A stretch of DNA of 64,000 nucleotides from Thermaerobacter sp. FW80. GTDB lineage: Bacteria > Bacillota > Sulfobacillia > Thermaerobacterales > Thermaerobacteraceae. Shown in pieces: positions 7,985 through 18,497 of the stretch. Every line of letters begins with the position of its first letter. Within the stretch, counting starts at the first letter, position 1. The notes beneath the pieces were generated by a model. It was not told where the DNA came from. It did not search any database and worked only from the letters and a program-made list of their open reading frames with translations. The translations under genes and the position numbers were made by a program. The DNA lies in assembly GCF_004634385.1 (NCBI RefSeq), contig NZ_CP037895.1, forward strand, positions 905,245 through 969,244, in the 5' to 3' direction.

Positions 7985-8464
7985 GTGGCGCCACGGGATC
8001 GGGACGAACCGGCCCCGGTGGTCCTGCGCTGGGTCGCCGGCGCCATCGACCTGGCGCTGCTGAGCGCCTTCGGCAACGTGACGGGCCTCACCGTCCTGGC
8101 GGTGGCCGACGCCCGCTGGGGCGGGGCGGCCGTGGGCCTGGGGCTGGCGGTGATGGCGACCACCGCCGCGGGGTACTTCGCCGTGGGCGAGGGCCGCTGG
8201 GGGATGACGTTGGGGAAGCTGGCGGTGGGCGTGCGCGTCGTCGGCGCCGACGGCCGCCCGCCGGGGACGCGGCGGGCCCTGGTCCGGTTCGTCGCGCGCG
8301 TGGCGGGGACGGTGGCCCTGGGCGCGGGCTGGTGGCCGCTGCTGGGGGGGAGCGAGGGGCGGCCGCGGCGTGCCTGGCATGACGCCGTCGCGGGGACCCA
8401 CGCCATCCGGTGGGCGCCCTGGCGGCAGGCACCGGGACCCGCCGCCCGCGGAGGGGGACGGTAG
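7985..8464 (+). CDS. RDD family membrane protein
   Basis: This 159-residue protein has the RDD family layout. RWVAGAIDLALLS starts the first membrane helix (about residues 16-37), a second helix follows near 43-61, GMTLGKLAVGVRVVGADG carries the conserved loop, RRALVRFVARV leads into a third helix, and RAWHDAVAGTHAI closes the domain. RDD proteins are integral membrane proteins; some have been linked to Na+/H+ exchange, but the function of this one is unknown. The GTG start lies 5 bp after the peroxiredoxin stop, so the two are probably one transcript. The dispersed GGACGAACC word falls in its N-terminal codons (8002-8010). Confidence 0.82.
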   Translation: MAPRDRDEPAPVVLRWVAGAIDLALLSAFGNVTGLTVLAVADARWGGAAVGLGLAVMATTAAGYFAVGEGRWGMTLGKLAVGVRVVGADGRPPGTRRALVRFVARVAGTVALGAGWWPLLGGSEGRPRRAWHDAVAGTHAIRWAPWRQAPGPAARGGGR

Positions 8465-8557
8465 GTCCGCCGCCCAGGGTGGGCCGATGGCCTTCAGCCG
8501 CCCCGGCCGATGGGTCCCCGGCTGGGGTCGAGTCGTTGCCCCGGGGAGGGCGCCGAA

Positions 8558-9944
8558 GTGGACCAACGGCTGTGTGCGGTCGTCCTGGCCGCCGGCCTGG
8601 GCAAGCGCATGCGCTCCGAGCGTGCCAAGGTGTTGCACGAGGTGGCCGGCCGGCCCATGGTCGAGCACGTGGTGCGCGCCGCGGAGGCGGCGGGTGTCGA
8701 CCGGATCGTGGTGGTGGTCGGCCACCAGGCGGAGCGGGTGCGGGACCGGCTGGGCGAGCGGGTGGCCTACGCGGTCCAGTCGCAGCCCCTGGGAACCGGC
8801 CACGCCGTCCTGGCGGCCGAGGCGGCCGTCGGGGACGCCGACCACGTCCTGGTGCTCTATGGCGACATGCCCCTGCTCGAGGGGCCGGTGCTGGAGCGCC
8901 TGATCGCCGCCCACCGCCGGTCCCAGGCGGCGGCGACGCTGCTGACGGTCGAGCTGGACGATCCCACGGGGTACGGCCGGATCGTCCGCGACGCTGGCGG
9001 CCGGGTGGTCCGGATCGTGGAAGAGGCCGACGCCACCGCCGCCGAACGGGCGATCCGGGAGGTCAACACCGGCATCGCCTGCTACCGGCGGGAGCCGCTG
9101 TTCGCCGCCCTGCGGCGGCTGACCCCCGCCAACGCCCAGGGCGAGTACTACCTGGTGGACGTGGTGCGCCTCCTGCGGGAGCAGGGGCTCGAGGTGCAGA
9201 CCGTCCCCGCGCCGGATCCCGAGCCGGTCCAGGGGGTCAACGACCGCGAGGCCCTGGCCCGGGCGGAGGCCGCCCTGCGCCAGCGCATCCGACGGCGGTG
9301 GATGGCGGCGGGCGTCACCCTGATCGATCCCGCCAGCACCTGGATCGACGACGACGTGGAGATCGGCCGCGACACGGTGATCTACCCGAATACCGTGCTG
9401 GCCGCGGGGTCGCGGATCGGCGAGGGGTGCCGGCTGGGGCCGGGAGCCCACATCGCCGGCAGCGTGTTGGGGCGCGACGTGCAGGTCTGGTACTCGGTGG
9501 TGGAGCAGAGCGAGCTCGGCGACGGCTGCCGCGTCGGCCCCTTCAGCCATGTGCGCCCGGGTTGTCGCATCGCCCCCGGCGTGCGGATCGGCAACTTCGC
9601 GGAGCTCAAGAACGCCCAGGTGGGCGAGGGGGCCAAGGTCAACCACCACTCCTACCTGGGCGACGCCCGGGTCGGAGCCGGCGTGAACATCGGGGCCGGG
9701 ACGGTGACGGTGAACTACGACGGCCACCGCAAGCACGCCACCGTGATCGAGGACGGCGCCTTCATCGGCTGCAATGCCAACCTGGTCGCCCCCGTGCGGG
9801 TCGGCCGCGGCGCGTACGTCGCCGCCGGTTCGACCGTCACCCAGGACGTCCCCGCCGACGCCCTGGCCATCGCCCGGGAGCGCCAGGTCAACAAGGAAGG
9901 GTGGGCGGCCCGCTGGCGCCAGCGGGGACGGGGGAGGAACGGCG

Positions 9945-9958
<14 letters not shown>
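8558..9958 (+). CDS. glmU: Bifunctional GlmU: UDP-GlcNAc pyrophosphorylase / GlcN-1-P acetyltransferase
   Basis: GlmU acetylates glucosamine-1-phosphate and then couples it to UTP, giving UDP-GlcNAc for peptidoglycan. The 466-residue protein has the uridyltransferase domain (VVLAAGLGKRM near residue 9, AKVLHEVAGRPM, YGDMPLL near 105, VNTGIACYR near 170) and a C-terminal left-handed beta helix of hexapeptide repeats, with NIGAGTVTVNYDGHRKH near 390 for the acetyltransferase site. Start GTG 8558 has GGGGAGG 8 bases upstream. It overlaps prs by 14 bp, as expected for the conserved glmU-prs pair. Confidence 0.96.
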
Positions 9959-10892
<934 letters not shown>

Positions 10893-11022
10893 TCGCTGGC
10901 CAGCGGCCGCGACGCCTCGGGACGGGCATCGCGGCCATCGCGGAGCGCGGTCGTGCCGGCGCGGCGGTCGGCCCCGCGTCGCCCGGGCCGGTCGGCGCTC
11001 CGGCGGGTGCGACCGCGCGCCT

Positions 11023-11052
11023 TTGACACCCAGGGTGCCCGCGGGCTAAACT
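11023..11052 (+). promoter_or_regulatory. Sigma-A promoter of rplY
   Basis: Perfect -35 TTGACA (11023-11028), 18-bp spacer, -10 TAAACT (11047-11052, 4/6). It lies 53 bp before the rplY start. In Bacillus the homologue ctc is also read by sigma-B; no sigma-B site is visible here. Confidence 0.7.
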
Positions 11053-11104
11053 AGCGCCGGCTTGTGGCGGCGCGCCAAACCTGTCGGTCGGGAGGGACGT
11101 CCTG

Positions 11105-11743
11105 GTGCAAGCCGTGCTACGTGCGGTACCCCGGGAACCCGGCCACGCCCGGCGGGTGCGCCGGGAGGGCGGCATCCCGGCGGTGCTCTACGGGCCCAGC
11201 GGGAACTTCCCCGTGCGGCTGGACGCCCGCGAGTTCCACCGGCTGCTGGCGTCCGGCGAGGCCCGCGGCGTCTTTCGGGTCGAGCTCGTCCGCGACGGGG
11301 AGTCCCGCCAGCTGAACGCCGTGATCAAGGAGATCCAGCGGCACCCCGTGCGGGGCGATCTGCTCCACGTCGACCTGTTCGAGGTGAAGGAGGACGAGCC
11401 GGTGCGCGCGGAGGTACCGGTCGTCCTCACGGGCGTCGAGGAGGCCGAGAAGCGCGGCATCGTGCAGCACCAGCTGGCGGAGCTGGAGGTCGAGTGCCTG
11501 CCGCGGCACCTGCCGGCGGCCATCGAGGCCGACGTGGCCCATCTGCCGGTAGGCGAGGAGTTGCGCGTGCGGGACTTGCCGATCCCGGCCGAGGTGCGGG
11601 TGCTCAACGAACCGGACGAGATCGTGGCGGTCCTGCTGCCGCCCAAGGAGCTGGAGCCCGAGGCGGAGGCCGGGACCGAGTCCGAGGCGGGCGGCACCGC
11701 GGGAGGGACTGGTGCGGCGGCGCCGGCCGGGGGCGCGAGCTGA
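11105..11743 (+). CDS. rplY: 50S ribosomal protein L25/Ctc
   Basis: This 212-residue protein is the long Ctc form of L25, which binds 5S rRNA. The N-terminal L25 domain has HARRVRREGGIPAVLYGPSG and IQRHPVRGDLLHVDLFEV; the second, TL5-type beta domain has VPVVLTGVEEAEKRGI and the LEVECLPRHLPAAIEADV segment. The last 30 residues are a Glu/Gly/Ala tail. Start GTG 11105 has GGGAGG about 8 bases upstream. It opens an apparent rplY-pth-mfd transcript. Confidence 0.95.
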   Translation: MQAVLRAVPREPGHARRVRREGGIPAVLYGPSGNFPVRLDAREFHRLLASGEARGVFRVELVRDGESRQLNAVIKEIQRHPVRGDLLHVDLFEVKEDEPVRAEVPVVLTGVEEAEKRGIVQHQLAELEVECLPRHLPAAIEADVAHLPVGEELRVRDLPIPAEVRVLNEPDEIVAVLLPPKELEPEAEAGTESEAGGTAGGTGAAAPAGGAS

Positions 11744-11830
11744 GCTGGGGCCGGCGGGGACGGGATCGGCGGCGGCCCCGCCGGGCCCTGTGGATCGCTT
11801 CGATCTTCGGAGGGATGGAGGGGCGGCACC

Positions 11831-12451
11831 GTGCCCCGGATCGTCGTCGGGCTCGGCAACCCCGGGCCCGAGTACGAAGGGACCCGGCACAACGTGGGCT
11901 TTGCCGTGGTCGATGCCCTGGCCCGGCGGCTGCGCGCGGCCGACTGGCGCCGGGGCTTCGCCTCCCTGTGGGTCGAGGCCTCCTGGCGCGACGAGCCGGT
12001 GGTCCTGCTCAAACCGCAGACGTACATGAACCGCAGCGGAGAGGCGGTGCGCCAGGTGGTGGGGGCCTGGCGGGTGGCGCCGGGGGACCTCCTGGTGGTC
12101 TACGACGACATGGACCTGCCCCTGGGGCACCTGCGCCTGCGCCCGCGGGGCAGCGCGGGCGGCCATCGCGGCGTGGCGTCCATCATCGCCGCCCTGGGGC
12201 GGGACGACTTCCCCCGCCTGCGGGTGGGCATCGGGCGCCCGCCGCGGGGGGTCGACGCCGCGGACTACGTGCTGGCCCCCTTTGCCCCCATGGAACGGCC
12301 GCTGGTGGAGGCGGCGGTGCGGCGGGCGGTGGAGGCGATCCTGGCGGTGCTGGCCGCGGGGCTCGAGCGGGCCATGTCCCGCTACAACGGGCCTACGCCG
12401 TGGCCGTCCGCGGGGGCGGACCCGGCCGTCGGAGGCGGAGGCGAGACATGA
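11831..12451 (+). CDS. pth: Peptidyl-tRNA hydrolase
   Basis: Pth releases peptides from prematurely dropped peptidyl-tRNAs. The 206-residue protein has GLGNPGPEYEGTRHNVGF at residues 7-24, with the catalytic histidine in TRHNVG, the substrate-binding KPQTYMNRSG near 60, YDDMDLPLGHLRLRPRGSAGGHRG near 95-118 and the LRVGIGRP strand. Start is GTG 11831. Its TGA overlaps the ATG of mfd (ATGA, 12448-12451), so the two are translationally coupled. Confidence 0.96.
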   Translation: MPRIVVGLGNPGPEYEGTRHNVGFAVVDALARRLRAADWRRGFASLWVEASWRDEPVVLLKPQTYMNRSGEAVRQVVGAWRVAPGDLLVVYDDMDLPLGHLRLRPRGSAGGHRGVASIIAALGRDDFPRLRVGIGRPPRGVDAADYVLAPFAPMERPLVEAAVRRAVEAILAVLAAGLERAMSRYNGPTPWPSAGADPAVGGGGET

Positions 12452-15400
12452 CGGGGCGACCGGCCCAAGACCTCACCGACGAGCTCCTGCGCCTGTGGCA
12501 GCAGCTGCCGGAGTTCCCCTCCCTGGCGGGAGGGGTGCGCCGGGAACTGCCCGCCCAGGCGGTCCATGGCATCGCGGGGCCGGCGGCGGCGAGCCTCCTG
12601 GTGGCCCTGGCCGCCGCCACAGGGCGGACCCTCTTCGTGCTCACCGCGGACCAGGGCGCGGCGGACGCCCTCGCCGCCGACCTGCGCGCCTGGGTGCCGG
12701 CGGACGGCGTGGTGGTCTTCCCCGCCATCGAGGTGTTGCCCTTCGAGGTCCTGGCGACCAGCCCCGAACTCGCCGCCGCCCGCCTCCAGGCCCTGGCCCG
12801 CATCCGGCAGGGGCCGTGCATCGTCGTGGCCCCGGTGGCCGCCGTCGCGCGCCGCTTGCCCCACCCCGAGCAGTGGGCGGCCGGTCTCCTCGACCTGGAG
12901 CCGGGACAGGGGCTCGAGCGCGATGCGCTGCTGGCCCGGCTCGTCGCGGCGGGCTACCAGCGGGTCGAGCAGGTGGAGCGCCCCGGGGAGCTGGCCGCGC
13001 GCGGCGGCATCGTCGACGTCTACCCGCCCGCGGGCGAGCCCCTGCGCATCGAGTTCTTCGGCGACGAGATCGAGTCGCTGCGCCGCTTCGACCCGACGAC
13101 CCAGCGCTCCACCGAGCGCCTGGACCGGGCGCAGCTGGTGCCGGCCCGCGAGCTGGTGCTGGACGAACCGGCTTGGCGCCGCGGCCTGGCCCGCCTGGCA
13201 GAGGAGCTGGAGCGGCTGCGGGAGCAGACCCGGCAGCGCCGCGGCGGGGCGGCGCGCCAGTTGCTGGAGCGGCTGGAGCAAGACCTGGCGCGCCTGGAGG
13301 CCGAGCGGGCGGTGGACCTGGCCGAGCGGTACCTCCCCCTCTTCGCGGCCGAGATGGCCACGCTGCTGGACTACGCGCCGGGACCCGCCCTGGCCGTGTG
13401 GGTCGAGCCCCGTGCCCTCGAGGAGGCGGTGGCCGACCGGGAGCGGCAGTGGCAGGAGCGCCAGGCGGATCTCCTGGCCCGCGGGGAGATCCTGCCCGCC
13501 CAGGCATCCCTGTACCTGGACGCGGGCGGGTTGTGGCGCGCCCTGGCCTCGCGGCCGGTGTTGTACCTCTCCCTGCTGGCGCGGGCGCCCGGCCAGGGCC
13601 CCGAGCCGCGGCAGGTCTTTGCCATCACCGCTCGGCCGGCGCCCATGTTCCACGGCCAGTGGGATCTGTTCGAAGAGGAGATCCGCACCTGGCAGCGCCA
13701 GCACTACCGGGTCCTGGTGGTGGCGGGCGACGAGGAGCGGGCTCGTCGGGTGCAACAGACCCTGGCCGCGGGGGACGTGGCGGCGCGGAGCGCATCCGCC
13801 CTCGGCGTCCCGGACCCCGGGGAGGTGCGGGTGGCGCCGGCCGCCCTGAGCGAGGGCTTCGAGGTGCCCGCCCTGCGCTGGGTGGTGCTGACGGAGCGCG
13901 AGGTGCTGGGCCGGCGGGTGGCCCGCCGTCGCAGCCCCACGGCCGCCGCCGAACGGGCCGAGACCCAGGCGCAGGCCCTGGAGCGCCTGGTGGACCTGAA
14001 GCCGGGCGACTACGTGGTCCACGTGCACCACGGCATCGGCCGGTTCCTCGGCCTGCGCACCATGGAGATCCAGGGGGTGCACCGCGACTACCTGACCATC
14101 CAGTACGCCGGCGGCGACCGGCTCTACGTGCCGACGGACCAGATCGAGCTGGTCCAGAAGTACGTGGGGGCCGAAGGGCACCAGCCGCGGCTGGCCAAGC
14201 TCGGTTCCGGCGAGTGGCACAAGGTCAAGCAGCGGGTCAAGGAGTCGGTGCGCGAGTTGGCCGGCGAGCTGTTGGCCCTCTACGCCGCGCGCCAGGCCGT
14301 GCGCGGGCACGCCTTCAGCCCGGACACGCCGTGGCAGCGGCAGTTCGAGGACGCCTTCCCCTACCAGGAGACGCCGGACCAGCTGGCCGCCATCGCCGCC
14401 GTCAAGGCGGACATGGAGCGGCCCGTGCCCATGGACCGGCTGCTGGTGGGCGACGTGGGCTTCGGCAAGACCGAGGTGGCGATGCGGGCCGCCTTCAAGG
14501 CCGTGCAGGACGGCAAGCAGGTGGCCGTGCTGGTGCCCACCACCGTGCTGGCCTACCAGCACGAGCGCACCTTCAAGGAGCGCTTCGCCCCGTTCCCCGT
14601 CACCATCCGCACGCTGAGCCGCTTCGCGTCGCCGGCGGAGCAGGCGGAGATCCTGACCGGCCTGGCCCAGGGGACCATCGACATCGTCATCGGTACCCAT
14701 CGGCTGGTGCAGCCCGACGTGCGGTTCAAGGACCTGGGGCTCTTGATCATCGACGAGGAGCACCGCTTCGGCGTCGCCCACAAGGAGCGGCTCAAGCAGT
14801 TGAAGCAGAACGTGGACGTGCTCACCCTGTCGGCCACGCCGATCCCCCGCACGCTGCACATGGCGCTGGCGGGCATCCGGGACCTCAGCCGCATCGACAC
14901 GCCCCCGGAGAACCGCTTCCCGGTGCAGACCTTCGTCGTGGAGTGGCACGAGTCCCTGGTCCGCGACGCCATCCAGCGGGAGCTGCGGCGGGGCGGCCAG
15001 GTGTTCTACGTCCACAACCGGGTCCAGAGCATCCAGGCGGTACGACGGCGTCTGGAGCGGCTGGTCCCCGAGGCCCGCTTCGCGGTGGCCCACGGCCAGA
15101 TGCCGGAGGGCGAGCTGGAGCGGGTGATGGTCGACTTCATGGCGGGCAAGGCGGACGTGCTGGTCTGCACCACGATCATCGAGTCCGGCCTCGACATGCC
15201 CAACGTCAACACGCTGATCGTGGAGGACGCCGACCGCTTCGGTCTGGCCCAGCTCTACCAGCTGCGCGGGCGGGTCGGGCGATCGGACCGGGTGGCGTAC
15301 GCCTACTTCACCTACCGGCGCGACAAGGTCCTGACGGAAGACGCCCAGAAGCGCCTCCAGGCGATCAAGGACTTCACCGAGCTGGGCGCGGGCTTCAAGC

Positions 15401-16101
15401 TGGCGCTGCGCGACCTGGAGATCCGCGGCGCCGGCAACCTCTTGGGACCCGAGCAGCACGGGTTCATGCTGTCCGTCGGCTTCGACCTGTACGCCCAGCT
15501 GCTGGAGGAGGCCGTGGCCGAGCTGCGCGGCCGCCGGCGGCCGGCGCGGCTGAAGCCGGTGGTCGACCTGGTGGTCGACGCCCACATCCCCGACGGCTAC
15601 ATCCGCGACGCCCGCCAGAAGATCGAGTTCTACAAGCGCGTCAACCTGGCGGAGACGCCGGCCGAGCTGGCCGAGGTGCGCGAAGCCCTGCAGGACCGCT
15701 ACGGCCCGCCGCCCGAGCCCGTGCGCAACCTCCTGGCGCTGGCCGAGATCCGGCAGCTGGCCTCGCGCTGTGGCGTCTTCCGCATCGAGCAGCAGGGGAC
15801 GCGCATCGACCTGGAGGCGGTGCCGCCGCAGGCGGAGGCGCTGGCGCGCACCTGCGAGGCACTGCGGCCCCAACTGGGCCGGCGGCTCCAGCCGGTGCGG
15901 GGCCGGCCGGCCGCGTTCTTCCGCACCGATGGACTGGGGGAACGCGAGGTCCTGACGGCGCTGCGGCGCATCCTGCGGGAGCTGTGGCGTCACACCCCGG
16001 GCGGCGGCGAGGGGGCCGCGGCGTCCGCGGGGGCGGCCGGGCCGCAGGCCGGGGAGGCGCAACCGACGGCGGCGGGGGCGTCCCGACCGTCCCGGGGGTG
16101 A
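12448..16101 (+). CDS. mfd: Transcription-repair coupling factor Mfd
   Basis: Mfd is a DNA translocase that removes stalled RNA polymerase and recruits UvrA. The 1217-residue protein has the normal length and order: a UvrB-like N-terminal module, the CarD-like RNA-polymerase interaction domain near 510-580 (LKPGDYVVHVHHGIGRFLG), helicase motif I GDVGFGKTE near 668, motif II DEEH near 770, the RecG-like TRG region with QLRGRVGRS, and a C-terminal UvrA-binding domain. About 40 Gly/Ala-rich residues close the protein. Fin (yabK), which lies between pth and mfd in Bacillus, is absent. The dispersed GGACGAACC word occurs within the gene (13161) and 40 bp after its stop. Confidence 0.97.
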   Translation: MTGRPAQDLTDELLRLWQQLPEFPSLAGGVRRELPAQAVHGIAGPAAASLLVALAAATGRTLFVLTADQGAADALAADLRAWVPADGVVVFPAIEVLPFEVLATSPELAAARLQALARIRQGPCIVVAPVAAVARRLPHPEQWAAGLLDLEPGQGLERDALLARLVAAGYQRVEQVERPGELAARGGIVDVYPPAGEPLRIEFFGDEIESLRRFDPTTQRSTERLDRAQLVPARELVLDEPAWRRGLARLAEELERLREQTRQRRGGAARQLLERLEQDLARLEAERAVDLAERYLPLFAAEMATLLDYAPGPALAVWVEPRALEEAVADRERQWQERQADLLARGEILPAQASLYLDAGGLWRALASRPVLYLSLLARAPGQGPEPRQVFAITARPAPMFHGQWDLFEEEIRTWQRQHYRVLVVAGDEERARRVQQTLAAGDVAARSASALGVPDPGEVRVAPAALSEGFEVPALRWVVLTEREVLGRRVARRRSPTAAAERAETQAQALERLVDLKPGDYVVHVHHGIGRFLGLRTMEIQGVHRDYLTIQYAGGDRLYVPTDQIELVQKYVGAEGHQPRLAKLGSGEWHKVKQRVKESVRELAGELLALYAARQAVRGHAFSPDTPWQRQFEDAFPYQETPDQLAAIAAVKADMERPVPMDRLLVGDVGFGKTEVAMRAAFKAVQDGKQVAVLVPTTVLAYQHERTFKERFAPFPVTIRTLSRFASPAEQAEILTGLAQGTIDIVIGTHRLVQPDVRFKDLGLLIIDEEHRFGVAHKERLKQLKQNVDVLTLSATPIPRTLHMALAGIRDLSRIDTPPENRFPVQTFVVEWHESLVRDAIQRELRRGGQVFYVHNRVQSIQAVRRRLERLVPEARFAVAHGQMPEGELERVMVDFMAGKADVLVCTTIIESGLDMPNVNTLIVEDADRFGLAQLYQLRGRVGRSDRVAYAYFTYRRDKVLTEDAQKRLQAIKDFTELGAGFKLALRDLEIRGAGNLLGPEQHGFMLSVGFDLYAQLLEEAVAELRGRRRPARLKPVVDLVVDAHIPDGYIRDARQKIEFYKRVNLAETPAELAEVREALQDRYGPPPEPVRNLLALAEIRQLASRCGVFRIEQQGTRIDLEAVPPQAEALARTCEALRPQLGRRLQPVRGRPAAFFRTDGLGEREVLTALRRILRELWRHTPGGGEGAAASAGAAGPQAGEAQPTAAGASRPSRG

Positions 16102-16272
16102 GGAGCAGGGCCGGGACACGGGCGGGCGTTCCCGACCGGGGGACGAACCGGCCGCCGGGACCCCGGCCGGAGCAGCCGTCCGCGGGAGCCCTCCTCCCTG
16201 AGTCCGTGGGTCCAGCACGGCGGGGTGCGAGGCAGCGAGCGGCCGCGGGGGGCCACCGGGTGGCAGCGTGGC

Positions 16273-16303
16273 AGAATAGCGGAAATTTCTTGGCGGCACA
16301 CTG
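16273..16303 (+). promoter_or_regulatory. Possible sigma-G/F-type promoter upstream of spoVT
   Basis: AGAATA (16273-16278) and CACACTG (16297-16303), 18 bp apart, resemble the sigma-G consensus TGAATA-N17-18-CATACTA. spoVT is a sigma-G gene in Bacillus. The leader would be about 200 bases and includes a 7-bp hairpin at 16317-16335. No gene is supported in 16102-16504. Confidence 0.4.
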
Positions 16304-16504
16304 TCTTCGCGATGATCGTCCCTCGAGAAGGGACGCCTGCGTGCGAAGAACCTATCCCGGAGAGCGTTGACCGCCCCGGCGCGGAACCGGGCCCCCCGCG
16401 CCCGGCCCGGGCCCGGCGCCTGGTTGCGCAGGCCCGACGCCGGAACGAGGCACCGGACGACGACCGCGCGGACCACCGGACGAACCAGGCGAGGAGGGGT
16501 GACG

Positions 16505-17065
16505 ATGAAGGCGACGGGCATCGTGCGCCGCATCGACGACCTGGGCCGGGTCGTGATCCCCAAGGAGATCCGACGCACGCTGCGCATCCGCGAGGGTGAC
16601 CCCCTGGAGATCTTCGTGGACCGCGACGGCGAGGTCATCCTGAAGAAGTACTCGCCCATCGGGGAGCTGGGCGACTTCGCCAAGGAACTGGCGGACTCGC
16701 TGCACGAGGCCGTCAACCACATCGCCCTGGTGGCGGACCGCGATGCCATCATCGCCGTGGCCGGCGCACCGCGCAAGGAGTTCATGGAGAAGCGCATCGG
16801 CGGCGCCGTGGAGGCGGCCATGGCCCAGCGGCAGCCCGTGCTGCGCAACCGCCCGGCCCAGCACCCCGAAGGGGGCACCCTCCTGGCCGACGACGAGACC
16901 GACGAGCGATTCTCCGCGTACGTGATCGCGCCCATCCTGGCCACGGGGGACGTGATCGGCGCCGTCATCCTGGCCTCCAAGGATCCCGCCGTGCAGATGG
17001 GCGAGCTGGAGCTGAAGCTGGCCGAGACGGCCGCCGCCGTACTGCGCAAGCAGATGGAGGATTGA
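16505..17065 (+). CDS. spoVT: Stage V sporulation transcriptional regulator SpoVT
   Basis: This 186-residue protein has an N-terminal AbrB/MazE swapped-hairpin DNA-binding domain (GIVRRIDDLGRVVIPKEI, then RTLRIREGDPLEIFVDRDGEV) and a C-terminal GAF-like domain of about 120 residues. This is SpoVT, which tunes sigma-G-dependent genes in the forespore. Length and domain order agree with Bacillus SpoVT. Start ATG 16505 has AGGAGGGGTG upstream. The dispersed word GGACGAACC lies in its leader (16478). MazG follows after 38 bp. Confidence 0.96.
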   Translation: MKATGIVRRIDDLGRVVIPKEIRRTLRIREGDPLEIFVDRDGEVILKKYSPIGELGDFAKELADSLHEAVNHIALVADRDAIIAVAGAPRKEFMEKRIGGAVEAAMAQRQPVLRNRPAQHPEGGTLLADDETDERFSAYVIAPILATGDVIGAVILASKDPAVQMGELELKLAETAAAVLRKQMED

Positions 17066-17103
17066 CGGGTGCGCGCGTCCAACCCCCGCCCGGGGGGGTT
17101 GCC

Positions 17104-18072
17104 GTGAGGGAAGGCCAAGGTCGCGAAGGGCCCGGCGCCGCGGGAACCGGTGGCACGCCCGCCGCCGGGGACGCCAACGACCCGTACGGATTCGCCCGGG
17201 TGGTGGAACTGGTCCGGCGGTTGCGGGCCCCGGGCGGCTGTCCCTGGGATCGCGCCCAGACGCACCGGTCGCTGCGGCGCTTCGCGCTGGAAGAGGCGTA
17301 CGAGCTGGTCGAGGCCATCGACGCCGGGGATGCCCGCCACCTGGCCGACGAGCTGGGTGACCTCCTGCTCCAAGTCCTCCTGCATGCCCAGATCGCCGCG
17401 GAAGCGGGGGCCTTCACCATCGCCGACGTCTGCCATGCGTTGGCGGACAAGCTGATCCGCCGCCATCCCCACGTGTTCGGTGACGCCGAGGCCCGGAGCC
17501 CGGCCGAGGTCCAACGGCTGTGGACGGCGATCAAGCAGGCCGAGGCGGCGCAGGCCGAGGCCGGCCCAGCCGAGGCGGCGGCCGCGCCGGGGCGCGACCT
17601 CGAGGACGCCTCGCCGGACGTCGCCCGAGGGGCCCCCGCGGCCCTGGTGGAGGCCTATCGGGTGCAGGAGCGGGCGGCCCGGATCGGCTTGGACTGGCCC
17701 GACGCCCGCGGGGTGCGCGCCAAGCTGAACGAGGAGCTGGCGGAGCTGGACGCGGCGGTGGCGACGGGCGACAGCCGGCGGATCGAGGAGGAGCTGGGCG
17801 ACGTCCTGTTCCTCCTGGTCAACGCGGGCCGCCACTGGGGGGTGTACGCCGAGACGGCCCTGCTGGGGGCGGTGCGCAAGTTCCGCCGCCGCGTCCGCTG
17901 CATGGAGGAGCACGCCCGTCGCCAGGGGCGAACGCTGGCGGAGCTGTCGCCGGCCGAGCTCGACCGGCTGTGGGAGGCCGCCAAGGCCCAGGAGCGCGGG
18001 AGGATTCAGGCCTCGTCCGCAGAACACACAAGCGGAATTCGACCCGACGCGAGGGGAGGGAAGCGTGGGTGA
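17104..18072 (+). CDS. mazG: Nucleoside triphosphate pyrophosphohydrolase MazG
   Basis: MazG hydrolyses NTPs to NMP and pyrophosphate, a housecleaning and stringent-response function. The 322-residue protein has the tandem layout: a first MazG module with CPWDRAQTHRSLRRFALEEAYEL and LADELGDLLLQVLLHA (EExxE...ExxD), and a second with LNEELAEL and IEEELGDVLFLLVN. The N-terminal tetrapyrrole-methylase domain of Bacillus YabN is missing, so this is the short type. GTG 17104 follows a GGGGGG stretch; TTG 17062, overlapping the spoVT stop, is an alternative. The stop overlaps the HU start (GTGA, 18069-18072). Confidence 0.92.
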   Translation: MREGQGREGPGAAGTGGTPAAGDANDPYGFARVVELVRRLRAPGGCPWDRAQTHRSLRRFALEEAYELVEAIDAGDARHLADELGDLLLQVLLHAQIAAEAGAFTIADVCHALADKLIRRHPHVFGDAEARSPAEVQRLWTAIKQAEAAQAEAGPAEAAAAPGRDLEDASPDVARGAPAALVEAYRVQERAARIGLDWPDARGVRAKLNEELAELDAAVATGDSRRIEEELGDVLFLLVNAGRHWGVYAETALLGAVRKFRRRVRCMEEHARRQGRTLAELSPAELDRLWEAAKAQERGRIQASSAEHTSGIRPDARGGKRG

Positions 18073-18341
18073 ACAAGCCCGAGCTGGTGAACGCCATCGC
18101 GGAGAAGACCGGCTTGAACAAGAAGGACAGCGAGCGGGCGGTGAACGCCTTCGTGGAGTCCGTCAGCGAGGCGCTGGCCAAGGGTGAGAAGGTCTCGCTG
18201 GTGGGCTTCGGCACCTTCGAGGTGCGCACGCGCCAGGCGCGGACCGGGCGCAACCCACGGACGGGGCAGACGCTGACCATCCCCGCGGCCAAGGTCCCGG
18301 CCTTCAAGCCCGGCAAGCAGCTGCGGGAGATGGTGAAGTAG
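18069..18341 (+). CDS. hup: HU family DNA-binding protein
   Basis: This 90-residue histone-like protein shows the full HU signature: NKPELVNAIAEKTGLNKKD, VSLVGFGTFEVRTRQARTGR with the DNA-intercalating arm, then NPRTGQTLTIPAAKVPAFKP. It bends and compacts DNA as a dimer. The start is GTG 18069 with GGGAGGG about 8 bases upstream, coupled to mazG by a 4-bp overlap. In many Clostridia an HU gene also lies here; the S4-domain gene rqcP (yabO) that often follows is absent. Confidence 0.96.
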   Translation: MNKPELVNAIAEKTGLNKKDSERAVNAFVESVSEALAKGEKVSLVGFGTFEVRTRQARTGRNPRTGQTLTIPAAKVPAFKPGKQLREMVK

Positions 18342-18431
18342 GGCGTCGGCTCCCTGGGCGCCGGAGGCCGCTGCCCGAAGCCGTGAGCGGAGCAAGGGGG
18401 CGGCCGACCCGCGCCAGCGGCATGGGGCACG

Positions 18432-18474
18432 CGAGCGCCGGCACCGGTCCCTGCGGGACCGGTGCCGGCGCTCG
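18432..18474. terminator. Very strong G+C hairpin after HU
   Basis: A perfect 20-bp inverted repeat (18432-18451 with 18455-18474) with TGC loop lies 90 bp after the HU stop. It lacks a T-run (GTCCTGT follows). It is the likely end of the spoVT-mazG-hup transcript. Confidence 0.65.
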
Positions 18475-18497
18475 TCCTGTCTGCCGCCCGTGGTCGC

